Source of the DNA: Clonostachys chloroleuca
Taxonomy: Eukaryota > Ascomycota > Sordariomycetes > Hypocreales > Bionectriaceae
Length of the DNA stretch: 64,000 nt
Reading direction: 5' to 3'
Assembly: GCA_037952775.1 (NCBI GenBank)
Contig: JBANAY010000003.1
Span: 30,194,001-30,258,000 of the forward strand
Shown: one piece after another, positions 11,193 to 21,361 of the stretch
How the letters are laid out: each line of letters starts with the position of its first letter
Numbering within the stretch: position 1 is the stretch's first letter
Notes under the pieces: model-generated
What the model was told of the DNA's origin: nothing
What the model saw: only the letters and a program-made list of their open reading frames with translations
Database searches by the model: none
Position numbers and translations under genes: made by a program

Positions 11193-12020
11193 CGCAATCA
11201 AGCGTCCGAGGCATGAAGATCTATAGAGACCTATTGGAGGAGGAGGAGGTTTTAACCTAGGAATCAATTAATCGGTGCTTTCTTTTTTGCTTGATGCGTC
11301 CACTTATAACACTGAAGTAAAAGCAACTTTAAAGTAATGCCAACAGGCGATCGTCGTCTGCTTAGGTCCAAGCAAGTTCTTTCATAAGTCTGGTTGCGTA
11401 CGCCTCGGTCTCCAGATACCCTCACTCATACCTTCACAAAGATAAGAGACTGTGAGAAGGACTTGACGAATCAAGTTGTGTCCAAGTCCGAACTTTTGGC
11501 GTAATATCGCAGATGGAATATGAACCAAGATTTGCTCATCTTCCATCCTGGCCTCCGAGCGTCCAGCTTGGATTATGAGATGTAACTCAAGTGGCAGTGG
11601 CTGTGTTATGGTGTTTCTGCCAACCACAGCCGCACGCGGGCCGCGCGCTTCAACCCCACGATGCGCCACGACTGTAGAGAAAGAATAAATAATAATAGCT
11701 TTAGTTTCTACCGTTTAGTCTTTTTAATTTATAGTAGTATAAGAGAAATTATTTTAGTTAATATAATAGCCTTATAGAGCCTCTTTTTAACTTATTCTTT
11801 GGGATGTAAGGATAATCTTTTTACCCAGATGCGATTGCGACCTCATGAGATTCAACTCGTCGACACTGTATTGTGCTCGAAGTGTGGATCGAGAGGGGAA
11901 CGTCTTCTATGTACAGGCAATGCTCTCAGTCACTGTATCCTGGTTGGGGCGGTATGACCTGAATGTGTGGTGGGTTACTATTTAGATCTATTCAGCCTAC
12001 CTCCCGATACAGCCCGAATC
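11193..12020. other. Intergenic with AT-rich tract
   Basis: The interval 11680-11815 is unusually rich in TA, TAAT and TATAG steps compared with its flanks. It resembles fungal repeat relics changed by repeat-induced point mutation, but no element can be identified. The rest shows nothing. Confidence 0.4.
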
Positions 12021-13424
12021 ATGTCGTGCGTAGATCCACCTATCCACTTGGACGATGATAGCCTTGCTCTCCAGATCCAGCTCGAGGAAGTCCAAGGCCA
12101 ACGTGAACATCAATCCGGCAAATGGGTCGAGGGAAATCCTCCAGATTATGCCATAGCATTCGAAATATTCGAGAATGAGGTGAATGAGGCCATTGCGCTG
12201 GTCCAAGATATGAGACTTGCGCATAGTATTGCCATGGCAGTTGATTCTGATGCACTCGCGATCGAACTTTTGACTGCTGAAGAGGCGAGCATTGCCCAAG
12301 ATCGGCAATATGCGCTCAGCCTAGATGAAGATGGCGGTGCTACCCGTCGTGATAATACCAACATTTCAGATGTATTGAACCCCAGTACAGAAGTGATTGA
12401 TTGGGATTTCGTCTTCGAGTCTGCTACTCCTGTAGTCGAAAGCTGGGCCACATCTAGCACTGTTGCGGGTCCCTCGGGGCAGTACGTCCATCATCAGCAG
12501 GCTGCTTTGCAAGGCTTACCTAATATCAAAGTTGAATGCTCTGTCTGTGGAGATAATGTTCCATCAGGGGTCAGTGTCCGGTTGGGATGTGAAGACACAT
12601 ACTGCAAGCCATGCCTCAAGGAGTTCTTTCTACGGGTTATCAAAGATGAAACCCTTTTCCCACCCAGTTGTCACCACCAGGCGATCGACCTATCTATTAT
12701 CGAGCCAGACCTCTCGGTTGATGAGTTGAACATGTACAAGGAAGCGGAAGCAGAATTCACCAGTACTGACAGAGTCTACTGTGCTGCTCCAGAGTGTGCA
12801 AAGTATATTCCAGCGATCCAACGAAGCCCGGATTATGCATCTTGTGGAGCATGCGGTGCTGAAACCTGCATGTATTGCAAAGCTCTAGCCCACGAAGGGC
12901 CGTGTCCAGATGATGAAGCACGTCAAAGCCTCCTTAAATTTGGAAAAAGGCAAGGCTGGCAATCTTGCTCTAGATGTGGCCAAATGGTCCATCGATATGA
13001 AGGTTGTGATCATACAACGTGAGTGCCAACAACACAGATCTCCACAGAGCCAAACTGACGAGCCTCCTACAGGTGCAGGTGCCGTTACGAATTCTGTTAT
13101 AGGTGTGGCGTGGAGTGGAAGCACTGCCCATGCGGCGATTGGGAGCCAGAACTTCTTAACCAGAGAGCTCAACAAGTTGTCGACAGAGAAGCCCAATGGC
13201 CGCTGGCTCCTGCTGCCCGTGTTAGACGCGTTGCAGCCATGGAACAGGAACTCTTAGCCACGCATGAGTGCGACCATCAAAACAAATTTAGCAAGCTGGA
13301 GGGCTCAGCACCGCGCAGCGGATACCGTTGTGAAATTTGTCATGATCGCCATTACAAGTTTATCCTCTCATGCAAACGATGCCATTTACTGGCATGCCAA
13401 GACTGCCGGTGTCATAGGATTTAG
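12021..13424 (+). CDS. RBR-type (RING-IBR-RING) E3 ubiquitin ligase
   Basis: Exons are 12021-13018 and 13073-13424; the 54-bp intron has GTGAGT, an ACTGAC branch site and CTACAG. The product has about 449 residues. The N-terminal ~170 residues are acidic with no recognised domain. RING1 starts at CSVCGDNVPSG with CEDTYCKPCLKEFF. The IBR contains CAAPECAKYIP, CGACGAETCMYCK and a His/Cys pair in HEGPCPDD. The second RING reads CSRCGQMVHRYEGCDH then CRCRYEFCYRCG; the Cys in EGCDH sits where RBR ligases have the ubiquitin-accepting catalytic Cys. A further Cys-rich tail (CEICHDRHYK, CKRCHLLACQDC) follows. RBR enzymes take ubiquitin from E2 onto this Cys and transfer it to substrates. The ATG at 12021 is used because the earlier in-frame start (11967) is GTG. 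Confidence 0.87.
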
Positions 13425-13860
13425 GACGTAATATACTCTATTCTTAATATACCTCTCCATGATACTTTGACATCAATTCGTCGTCCAATATGTTGTGTTC
13501 ATCCGCCATGATGTGCCATTTCCTCCAACGCCTCCAGAGGGGCTAAGTCAATCGATGAGAAAGAAGGTATGTAATGTAAGACTCCAGCGAGTGAGATAAA
13601 AACCGGGCAGGCTAAATAGGGATATAATGAACAGCTCACCTATACGTACATCAGATAAAAAGTAATAGTACTCCTCTTAGCATATATGTTTGTGTGATAC
13701 TGTATCAACAAATCTTAAGAATCCTTGGATATCGGCTTCTAAGTGGCATATGCGGCAAATATATAGCCCAAACAGCAAATGCACCGATCTTTGAGTAGCT
13801 ATTCAAGGGGCAGTTCCTACAGGCCCTGCGTTTTGGTTTCAGCCGCATTCGGCACTTGTA
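13425..13860. other. Intergenic, no feature seen
   Basis: This is the 3' flank of the RBR gene. It is AT-rich, with no coding signal. Confidence 0.5.
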
Positions 13861-13861
13861 T

Positions 13862-14040
13862 CAGTGCACCAAAAGGGCAATAAGATACATGAGACACTTG
13901 CACTATTCAAGCGTATCATGGAAGCCTAAGAAGCGATCCCCGCCGAGAACTATCCAAGCCGTCCCGAAACACAACTTTAACTTGCACTGGCATACCTAGA
14001 CAATGGCCAGGCACAAGCCTTGAAGACATTCAAGAACCTA
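13862..14040 (+). pseudogene. TPR-repeat relic (NLR/kinesin-light-chain-like fungal TPR)
   Basis: Read in one forward frame, the stretch encodes TPR-like sequence: TLALFKRIMEA, a stop, EAIPAENYPSRPETQL, a second stop, then LALAYLDNGQAQALKTFKN. The A-E-x-Y-P-S-R-x-x-x-Q-x-x-L-A-x-A-Y-x-x-N-G-Q pattern is typical of the TPR arrays at the C-terminus of fungal NB-ARC/NACHT proteins. Both interrupting codons are TAA. No start, splice structure or ATPase domain remains, so it is a fragment. Confidence 0.5.
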
Positions 14041-14229
14041 AAGTTGATTAAATCTTCTTTCTACTTAAATTCTACTATGCTAACTCGTGAGCGTAGTAGC
14101 TCTGCTCATTAAAGTATACGGCATGCTAGAATTTATGCTATTTAGTAGGTTTCTTTTTTGAACGAGGTGGATAAACCGGAAGCGGAAACTCATACATAGC
14201 CTCGATTTGTTTTTCTTAGCCATGCAGAG

Positions 14230-16784
14230 TCAAAGATTAGCCATGTAGCTGGTGCCCGAAGAGCATGGATTACTGTTCCACACGAGAGCATGACTAGAAG
14301 ACAACATGTGTTCAACCATGGCCGCTGAAGCACGGTCCATGGTTCTGGGTATGTGGCACTCGAGGTGTGCTTTACCCGCTCGTATGTATTCCAGATCTGC
14401 CCTTGCGGAGACTTGTAATGGGTTCTTCATTATGTGCCGGTACAAGATGCCAATAGACGCGAGACAGTTGGCGTTTTGGAGCCTATCCTCGTCAGGATGA
14501 CGTTTCCTTAAGCTCAACCTTTGATGACTTACATGAGGATAAACATGTTGGACTTTTTCGCATCGTCCATGTTCCTTGGTGGGTGGGAGGATGGTTAGAC
14601 TATCTTACAATGGGAACACAAGATCTATCGGACATACTCGTTCAAGGATCTGATATAGGATCTTGTGGCATCGACACACAAGGCCTCGCTGTCTGGAGCC
14701 GAAATATGATTCTGACCGAGGTGTTCGTCAGTTAGTCCCGCTATTAGGGAGATCGCTGCCCAATGAATGGAGCGGACAAGACTGAAATAGTCCAAATGGA
14801 GGACAAGTATATGCAGGCGTAGATGAATGGGCGCAAGTATCGGCTTCTTAGGACGGCAAGTAGCCGGCAGGGTATCAGACCAAGCCGTGAGGTCTCGATC
14901 GATTCTATGAATAGCGTCTATCATGTCATCCGTGCTGTCGGCCGAGTTCATTGTGTTGCAGAAACGGTTCTGCATTTGGCTGATTTTGTATTTCCATCCG
15001 TATATCTGCATGAGATTGAGGCTTGATTGGTCTTTGTCATCGAGCGACGAGCGTAAGACACTCATATTTCGTTCCTCGAAGTTGTGAATAATACCAGGTG
15101 GACGGCCTTGGATCAGAGAGATGTTTCTATATCAACGTCAGCCTTGGGACCGTGAGAGGGCAAACATGCACGATTATCCTACGCATCAAGATCAAGAGTG
15201 ATCCACCAGAGCCAAGACCGCAGGCGTAACTGATGATCGGGCAATTCCATTTCCATCGGACTCTTTCGATGTAGCCCCATGGATTGAGCGGTGCGGATTG
15301 CCAGCCCGCAGAAGGTCCATGCCACTCCGCAATGTCCGTTGCAAAGTTGATAAAGAGTCTGTCAAGTCAGCAGGCATATTCATAGGCTCTGAAGTTTTGG
15401 AAAACTTACGTGTAGCAAAACGACTTGAAGCGACGATTCGGAAGGATCAACTACGCAATCGTGAAACAAAGATGAAGCTCTTTGATATACAGCCTTGATC
15501 TCGTCGGTGTGGTCGGGACGTTCCCCAAGGGACGTTGCCCCGATCGAGACAATGAGGAAAAATATGCAGTGATCAAGGATCCCCAGACTTGATCGCTCTG
15601 CGGTATAAAATCGTTCCGTCTGCTCTGGATATGAAGCCTCGTCGACAACTGGGTAAAAAGCGTTGATATTGCGGAGATATGCTGTTCCATAGCAAAATTA
15701 ATTTTCTGAGCAACAACATCAGCTGAATTTTGGAACCGCGCATTACCTTTGCTATACTTTAATGCCAGCTGATGAGGAGGCAAGTCTTGCAATAAGAAGT
15801 CAGACAGTGACGACGACCTAATTCCGTGGCTGATGTGCGCGCTCGCCTCGACCAAAAAACCAAGTGAGCTGCTCTTCAGAGGGAGTTGCTGGCTTTCAAG
15901 GGCATCTTTGATACACAGCCCTAATGTTGCGCCAACAGAATTGAAACCTATATAGATGGAATTTGCCAAAGGTTAACGAGAATGTTCAAGTTCTGTGAGC
16001 TTGACGGAATACCAACCTATGTAACTGGTAGCCGCCTCGTTTTTGCTGACAAAAACGCCCGGTAGTGTAGATTGCTGCAGGCGAGCTAGGCGCAAGTCTT
16101 TTCTAGTCAGCAAGTCGATGCTGGACACCTTCCCGTTCGGGGTGCCCCTGTCCCTGATGCGGGGGAGGGAAAAGTCCGAAATACTGTTCTCTGTTGGATG
16201 CCTCATGGAAGGCCCGTCAGTAGTCTGCGGTGCGCTGATAAAGTCACGGCCGAGATCATACTGGCCGTCCAACGTATCGTTGAGAGTGCTTGCCTCCAGA
16301 AAGTTGGACGAATCCCCAACATCATATTGGTGGAGGTGGTGGCTCAAGTCGTTGGTGTTTACTTCACCCAAACCCTCCATCTGATCCCAGAACGGTGCCA
16401 GATCTGGATCACCAAACGCTGGGCTTATTTCCGTAACCGTTTGGTATATCTGGCCGTCTAGAGGGTTTGCGTCTATCTCCCTGGGGTCTGCATCTTTGCT
16501 GCCGTCCTGTTCCGGCATTACACTGGGGCGACTGGTCTGAACAGCAGCGTCACCACGTCTTGGGTCATGGTAAGTGCACTCTGCATGATAGAGCTGGCAA
16601 TTCAGGCATGGCCGTTGATTTGGTGTGCACTTGAGCTACGCCAGCTGGTCAGTCAGGGTACTAGAAATGAACGATTGTGGTGGAAGGGCCGAAACACTCT
16701 TTTCTGGCGACAGTAATCGCAGGCCCGGGTGACACGTCTGGCACGAGAAGAGCGGCCATTCAAAGTGGTCAAGGGACGAGCCAT
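14230..16784 (-). CDS. Zn2Cys6 transcription factor with fungal-specific TF domain
   Basis: Eight exons reconstruct an uninterrupted 712-residue protein: 16784-16698, 16635-16017, 15947-15747, 15681-15410, 15358-15183, 15126-14638, 14574-14533 and 14482-14230, all with GT..AG introns of 50-69 bp. The ATG at 16784 opens MARPLTTLNGRSS, then the binuclear zinc cluster spans the first intron: CDYCRQKRLKC followed by TPNQRPCLNCQLYHAEC, i.e. six Cys in C-x2-C-x6-C-x6-C-x2-C-x6-C spacing. The middle has the regulatory TF domain (TSYIGFNSVGATLG, FYPVVDEASY, RTAQSMGLHRKSP, LIQGRPPGI). The C-terminus has ILYRHIMKNPL, typical of this family. It is a nuclear DNA-binding regulator. Its nearest neighbours are the hydrolase (17139-19030, same strand) and the reductase at 19525, whose shared promoter has repeated CCGG-containing motifs, so it is the obvious candidate regulator (inference). 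Confidence 0.9.
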
Positions 16785-17138
16785 CGCTGTTCTTTCAAGA
16801 AGCCGGCCTTAGATTCTCTTGTCTTGGGTTGCGTGTCTCAGCCTGTCGCGTCAAGAAAACCGACGACGGAAATGTTTGGTAAATAAATTGAGTGGAGAAG
16901 CTGCCGAAGGTTCCGATATTCTAATCTCTACCCAATGATAGCATTCCAGGCTATTTTGGTCCTCGCCCTGTCTGCGACATTCCATGCATCTAAAAATAGA
17001 CGAAAAAATAGACGTAGTAGTACCCTATGTACCTATCCTACAAAATAACTCGACGAGCCGGCCAAATTTCTCTTTCAACCCTAAAAAAGACAGGAAACCT
17101 ATATGCGACTCGACTCGGAATGACTGACAGTAGAACTG
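16785..17138. promoter_or_regulatory. Upstream region of the Zn2Cys6 factor
   Basis: These 354 bp lie between the factor's start and the stop of the hydrolase. No copy of the TTCCCCGGAA motif is present here; nothing else is supported. Confidence 0.4.
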
Positions 17139-19030
17139 CTACAAAGTATAGAATTGCAGGGAACTTGCAAACTCTCCGCCAGTATACACAACATGTTGAC
17201 CCACGTTTGCATTAGCTTCAAGTTCTAGACCTGGGTTACCAGGAAGCCCAATGTACTTTCCGCTAATCTTGAGGATTAACTGTTCTCCTTCTTCATAGAC
17301 AATCCCAGTAGGCCACATCTGGATATCCAACTTGACAATCTTTCCCGGTTTGACAGGCTCCGCTCGGGAGAAAGATAGCGTGTGCCATGTCTTACCTGAT
17401 TGTTGAGGGGAGACGTGCCGGCGAGATGCTCTGAGGCAGCCTGCCGGGCCACGATATCGGAACAGCTTGTTTTCGGTCAGTGGACTAGCTGCCTCGTCGG
17501 GAGAGATCGGAAAATTCATATGTGTCAAGATGTTCCCCTTCGCATCTGCCTTGAAGATATGGGCGTAGACATCCAGATCCTCATAGCTAGGCGAAGCAAT
17601 ATGGATAGTCAAAGTGGGTGGGCCAATAATAATAGTTCTCGACGGGAACCTGTAGCTAAACTCCAGGGCCTCAGACGATTCCGCTTGGTAACTCTGCGTG
17701 CTGCTCTCGGCAGGATTCGATGCACAGAGACCGCGTTGCGAATCTAGAAAAAGTTTCTGCTTAGAAGCAGACGGAAGATGCCAGGGGAGGTCCTCAAACT
17801 CCTGGTCAAGTAGAGCCGGCTGGGGGTAGCGCAAGAGTGCGACGCGGGCAGGTTTTGTTTCCAACCAATCATTCGCACTCCCTTTCAAGTAGTAGTCGAA
17901 GAACCGTGACAAGTCGTTTGTGCGATCGACCGAATAGAGGTCGTACCATTCCTGGGAAGCATGTAGGACGATCCTGCGCATCGGGTATTAGTATCACGGC
18001 CTGAAGCGTTGTTTGAACCACATGACATACCATTTCTTGTTATGCCGAATCTCCTCAAACGCTCGTAAGGATCCAATGGTGTGGATGTCCGTTGAATAGC
18101 TAGCGCCAATGTACGCAGGTATATCTATCTTGCTGAAGTCGATCCGCTTGTCCTCGAAGTAGTCTTTGAAGTTGTTGAAGTCCTTGACCATTGCAATTAA
18201 GTCCTCTTGTTTTTGCGTCCCTAGAACAGTCAACACTAGGATGGAATATAGCTTTTACCGAGCACGTACCTGTGAGCGTGTTGGCGATGGTCTTGGAAAA
18301 GGACGTGTGAGGGATACCCCCTCGCAGTGCCATCTCTCTGGCAGGGTCGCTGAATCCTTCCAGAGGCGCAATGCATGCGAGATGAGCCGGCTTTTCCGCC
18401 GCAACGTAATATTGTGCCACGGCAAGCCATGAGTTGCCAGCCATCCCGACTTTCCCATTACACCAATCCAGCTTTGCAATCTCTTCAATGGCATCATGTC
18501 CATCTCGGCCCTCTGCGGATCCGAACCACCTCATGTTGCCTTCGGAGTGGTTCGAACCTCGGGCATCGACGTTGACAATGGCGTATCCCCTCGGCACCCA
18601 TTCTGCCGGATCAAGACTGTGTTCGACCAGTCAGTGTGTGTAAGGAGCTCGGTTATGGTCAGGACTTGTACCCTTCAAAGCTTTCATAACCTGAAAGCTG
18701 GCTGTCCGGTATACTAGCTTGAAAAGGCAACACCGTACTTAGCACGATTAGCCCTGTGCTGCTCTTGCCATAAGGCGACCACATGACAATGGCAGGGACT
18801 TTGATATTTTGGGCAGTCTCGGGGCGGTAGATGTCGGCAAAAATCTTGGTCCCATCCCGGAGAGTGAGGGCTTGATCTCGTTCAAGCACAATATTACTTG
18901 GAAGAGGGCGGCTCCCCGGGCGTTTTTGGTGTCCCTTTGGGAGAATTAATGCCTGCGGCGCTAGAGGATGCTGCGGCGCGAGGACATCTCGCAGTAAGAC
19001 TTTGGCGGAGTCAATGTTAAAAGCAGACAT
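17139..19030 (-). CDS. CocE/NonD-type (peptidase S15-like) alpha/beta hydrolase
   Basis: Four exons: 19030-18672, 18616-18270, 18220-18031 and 17973-17139, with introns of 49-57 bp that each restore family sequence exactly (for example YESFEG joined to LDPAEWVPRGYA, and NTLTG joined to TQKQEDL). The protein has 576 residues, normal for the family. The nucleophile elbow is GMAGNSWLAVAQ, and the oxyanion-side segment is YAIVNVDARGS. The C-terminal half is the jelly-roll domain of X-Pro dipeptidyl-peptidase C-terminal type. Characterised relatives hydrolyse esters or amides (cocaine esterase, acyl esters); here the substrate is unknown. No signal peptide is seen. It is divergent from the MDR reductase at 19525, sharing a 494-bp promoter with three TTCCCCGGAA motifs. 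Confidence 0.88.
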
Positions 19031-19524
19031 AATGGCGATTTTTAAAAAAAATGTTTGAGATGACTATATGATAAGACCGTAGTACTTTCTCAGGTACCCT
19101 CCTATGTACATTAAAAAGGCTTAGGTAGACTATTTATATAACTGTTGGTAGTTTTCGCCATCTACAAGAGTCTCACACGAGGCCGAGAATGCCGAACAGG
19201 GGATCGGCTGATTAATAAGGTCTTGTGACGCTTCTCAGACTTCCCCGGAAGAGAGATCAGCGGCGTTCCGGGGAAGAGGCTGACACTCCACATTCCCCGG
19301 AACATGCTCAGCGGGTATAATGGCCAAATAGAGTGATCCTTGAAGAATACAGTAGATCATCTCGAAGGTTCTGGTCATGCTATCGGTGTATCGAGAATCG
19401 GCTATAAATCGAATGTCGCCATGTGCTCACCACCATCGTCCTCATCTATCTTATACTGCCCAATACCTCAGGTGGAAAATAAATTGATCATTCCTTCCCT
19501 GAAATCTCCGCTCTACATGCCACT
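19031..19524. promoter_or_regulatory. Divergent promoter between hydrolase and MDR reductase
   Basis: These 494 bp separate two divergent start codons. Besides the three TTCCCCGGAA motifs described separately, there is AT-rich sequence near 19110-19145 (TATTTATATAAC), likely a core promoter for the minus-strand gene. Confidence 0.55.
19241..19302. promoter_or_regulatory. Three alternating copies of TTCCCCGGAA (candidate operator)
   Basis: Exact 10-mers lie at 19241-19250 (forward), 19266-19275 (reverse complement) and 19293-19302 (forward). Start-to-start spacing is 25 and 27 bp. The motif contains CCGG, and Zn2Cys6 factors bind CGG-type half-sites, so it may be the binding site of the neighbouring factor. 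The role is inferred. Confidence 0.6.
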
Positions 19525-20604
19525 ATGTCTTTCACACCACCGAAAGCCAATAGGGGACTCTATGTCGACGCCAACTGCAATTTCTTCGTCCGAGACACCA
19601 GCTCGCCCCTGCAGGTAGGCAACAACGAGCTAGTAATTGAGAACATCTACTCTGGAGTCAATCCCGCAGACACCAAGCATGCCAGCATCTTGGGTATCCG
19701 AGCAACAACCCTGGGATATGACTTTTGTGGACGCGTTCTCTCATCGCCACCAGGCTCCAGGTTCAAGCAGGGCGACGTGGTAGCTGGACTCACTCCTTCA
19801 GGCCTGGGACGCGCTGAAAAATACGGCACGCACCAGGACTACCTCATCTGCCCTGAGGACATGGCCTTTAAAGTCCCAGACAACCTCCCCGAAGCCCATG
19901 CTGCATCTCTACCTGTGGTCGCCCTAGTCGCTGCCGATGCCATCTTCAACTTTTTCAAGTTCCCCTTGCCTGGTAGTAACGACGCCTTTGTTCAGCAACG
20001 ACCCATCTTGATCTGGGGGGGTTCGTCTAGCGCCGGGCTCTGCGCCGTCCAGTTTGCTCGTGCTAGCGGTTGCCGGAATATCCTTGTCACTGCTTCGCCT
20101 GCTCGCCATGATATGCTCAGGAGTCTCGGGGCGACGCACGTATTCGACTATAAATCTCCCACAGTTGTTGATGACATTCTACTCACGGTTAAGGCCCTTG
20201 ACCAGGGTCCGATTGGCCATGCGTTTGACGCAGTGTGCGCGGTAGAGCCAACTCCATCAGCAGATTTGGTCTCACAATGCGTCAAGGATCCAGCGGCCAT
20301 CCTGGTCGGCATCACCATTCTAAAAGACGAAAGATTTAAATTGCCCTTCTCATTAGCCAAGGACGACTGGACCATTCATTTGAAAGGTCATCCTAACCCC
20401 ATCACTATTCCTGCCAGGCCCGATGACTACTGGAAATCATGGAGTGCTCTACAGTGGGCGGTTGACAACTATGGTGAAGGTTTCGAGCTACCGCATGTTG
20501 AGGTCCTTGAAGGGTCGGCTGAAGACGTGTTGCGGGAAGTTATACAAGTTGGGAATCTTACCAGAGGCTTTGGAAAGATAGTAGCCAGACATCCATTAAG
20601 ATGA
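19525..20604 (+). CDS. MDR-family zinc-independent oxidoreductase (trans-enoyl reductase-like)
   Basis: A single exon of 359 residues, the usual length of fungal MDR enzymes. Seen: an N-terminal GroES-like fold (ENIYSGVNPADTKH, GYDFCGRVL, FKQGDVVAGL), then an NAD(P)H-binding Rossmann segment ILIWGGSSSAGLCAVQFARASG and the family's typical LGATHVFDYKSP. The catalytic-zinc Cys/His set of alcohol dehydrogenases is absent, which fits the enoyl-reductase branch (relatives of LovC-type partners of polyketide synthases and of toxD-like reductases). No polyketide synthase lies in the window. It probably reduces an activated C=C bond with NADPH in the cytosol. It is divergent from the CocE-type hydrolase. 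Confidence 0.87.
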   Translation: MSFTPPKANRGLYVDANCNFFVRDTSSPLQVGNNELVIENIYSGVNPADTKHASILGIRATTLGYDFCGRVLSSPPGSRFKQGDVVAGLTPSGLGRAEKYGTHQDYLICPEDMAFKVPDNLPEAHAASLPVVALVAADAIFNFFKFPLPGSNDAFVQQRPILIWGGSSSAGLCAVQFARASGCRNILVTASPARHDMLRSLGATHVFDYKSPTVVDDILLTVKALDQGPIGHAFDAVCAVEPTPSADLVSQCVKDPAAILVGITILKDERFKLPFSLAKDDWTIHLKGHPNPITIPARPDDYWKSWSALQWAVDNYGEGFELPHVEVLEGSAEDVLREVIQVGNLTRGFGKIVARHPLR

Positions 20605-21361
20605 AATGTAGGGAAAGATTCTTCAAATTCCTTCCCCTCGCCCTTCATGGTCATAGTATAATTTGATGCTCCTATGCAAGTTCAGGGCAAAGCCACTTCG
20701 GGTGATGTACGAACCTTGTCCACAATCTCCTCTGTACTCCCTGTAAGGATAAGAGGCTTATATAGAATTAAGGCGAGCGCAATAAACTCAATCACAAGCA
20801 TCTTGACATGCTTTTTTCACAAAGCTGTCTTGAGAAGCGATACTGCTTGAAAGTACCTGACCTCTATCCTAACCCTTGCCCATCAAGTTGAAACACAACA
20901 CCCGCGTTGACTTATGATGCAAGTCTGGACTATTCTCTCTCCTAATTATTCATTTCTGTAGAGAAATAATGGTCTGCCAATCAGACCACTGTAGTCCCCA
21001 CACGCTACTCCACAGGTAAAATCATTAGGTACTGGCGACCTCCCACATTTTTCTTCCCGTTCTGTTGCGCTTCATCGCCCTATTCGCCCCTAACAAAAAG
21101 ATTCACCACTCCCATATGGACGTATCCCTTTCTCCTAGATATGAACCCGTCATAAAGGCCTTACAAAGACCAAACACACATCATATATCTACAGGCCTAA
21201 TAATTTCCGTTACATGGGGCTGGGACGCGTTATGAACCATGGACGGGAGCTCTCCGGTGGGTCGGTCGAGGGGTTGGGGCTGTCGGGCTATATAAGGTGC
21301 ATTGCTTCCACCAACTCTCTTCACTTCGACTCGCTCTGATCGAGGACATCTCTAAACCACC
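20605..21361. promoter_or_regulatory. Promoter region of the MetE-like gene, with TATA box
   Basis: A TATATAA lies at 21289-21295, 67 bp upstream of the ATG at 21362, followed by a CT-rich leader with ACCACCATGG around the start. An inverted-CCAAT-type ATTGG occurs near 20974. The rest of the interval is the 3' flank of the reductase, with nothing recognisable. Confidence 0.6.

Noticed and set aside
14575..14640. Plus-strand reading PWWVGGWLDYLTMGTQ
   Set aside because: Antisense to an intron with strong GTATGT..CAAG signals in the Zn2Cys6 gene; chance similarity to a membrane or TF segment.
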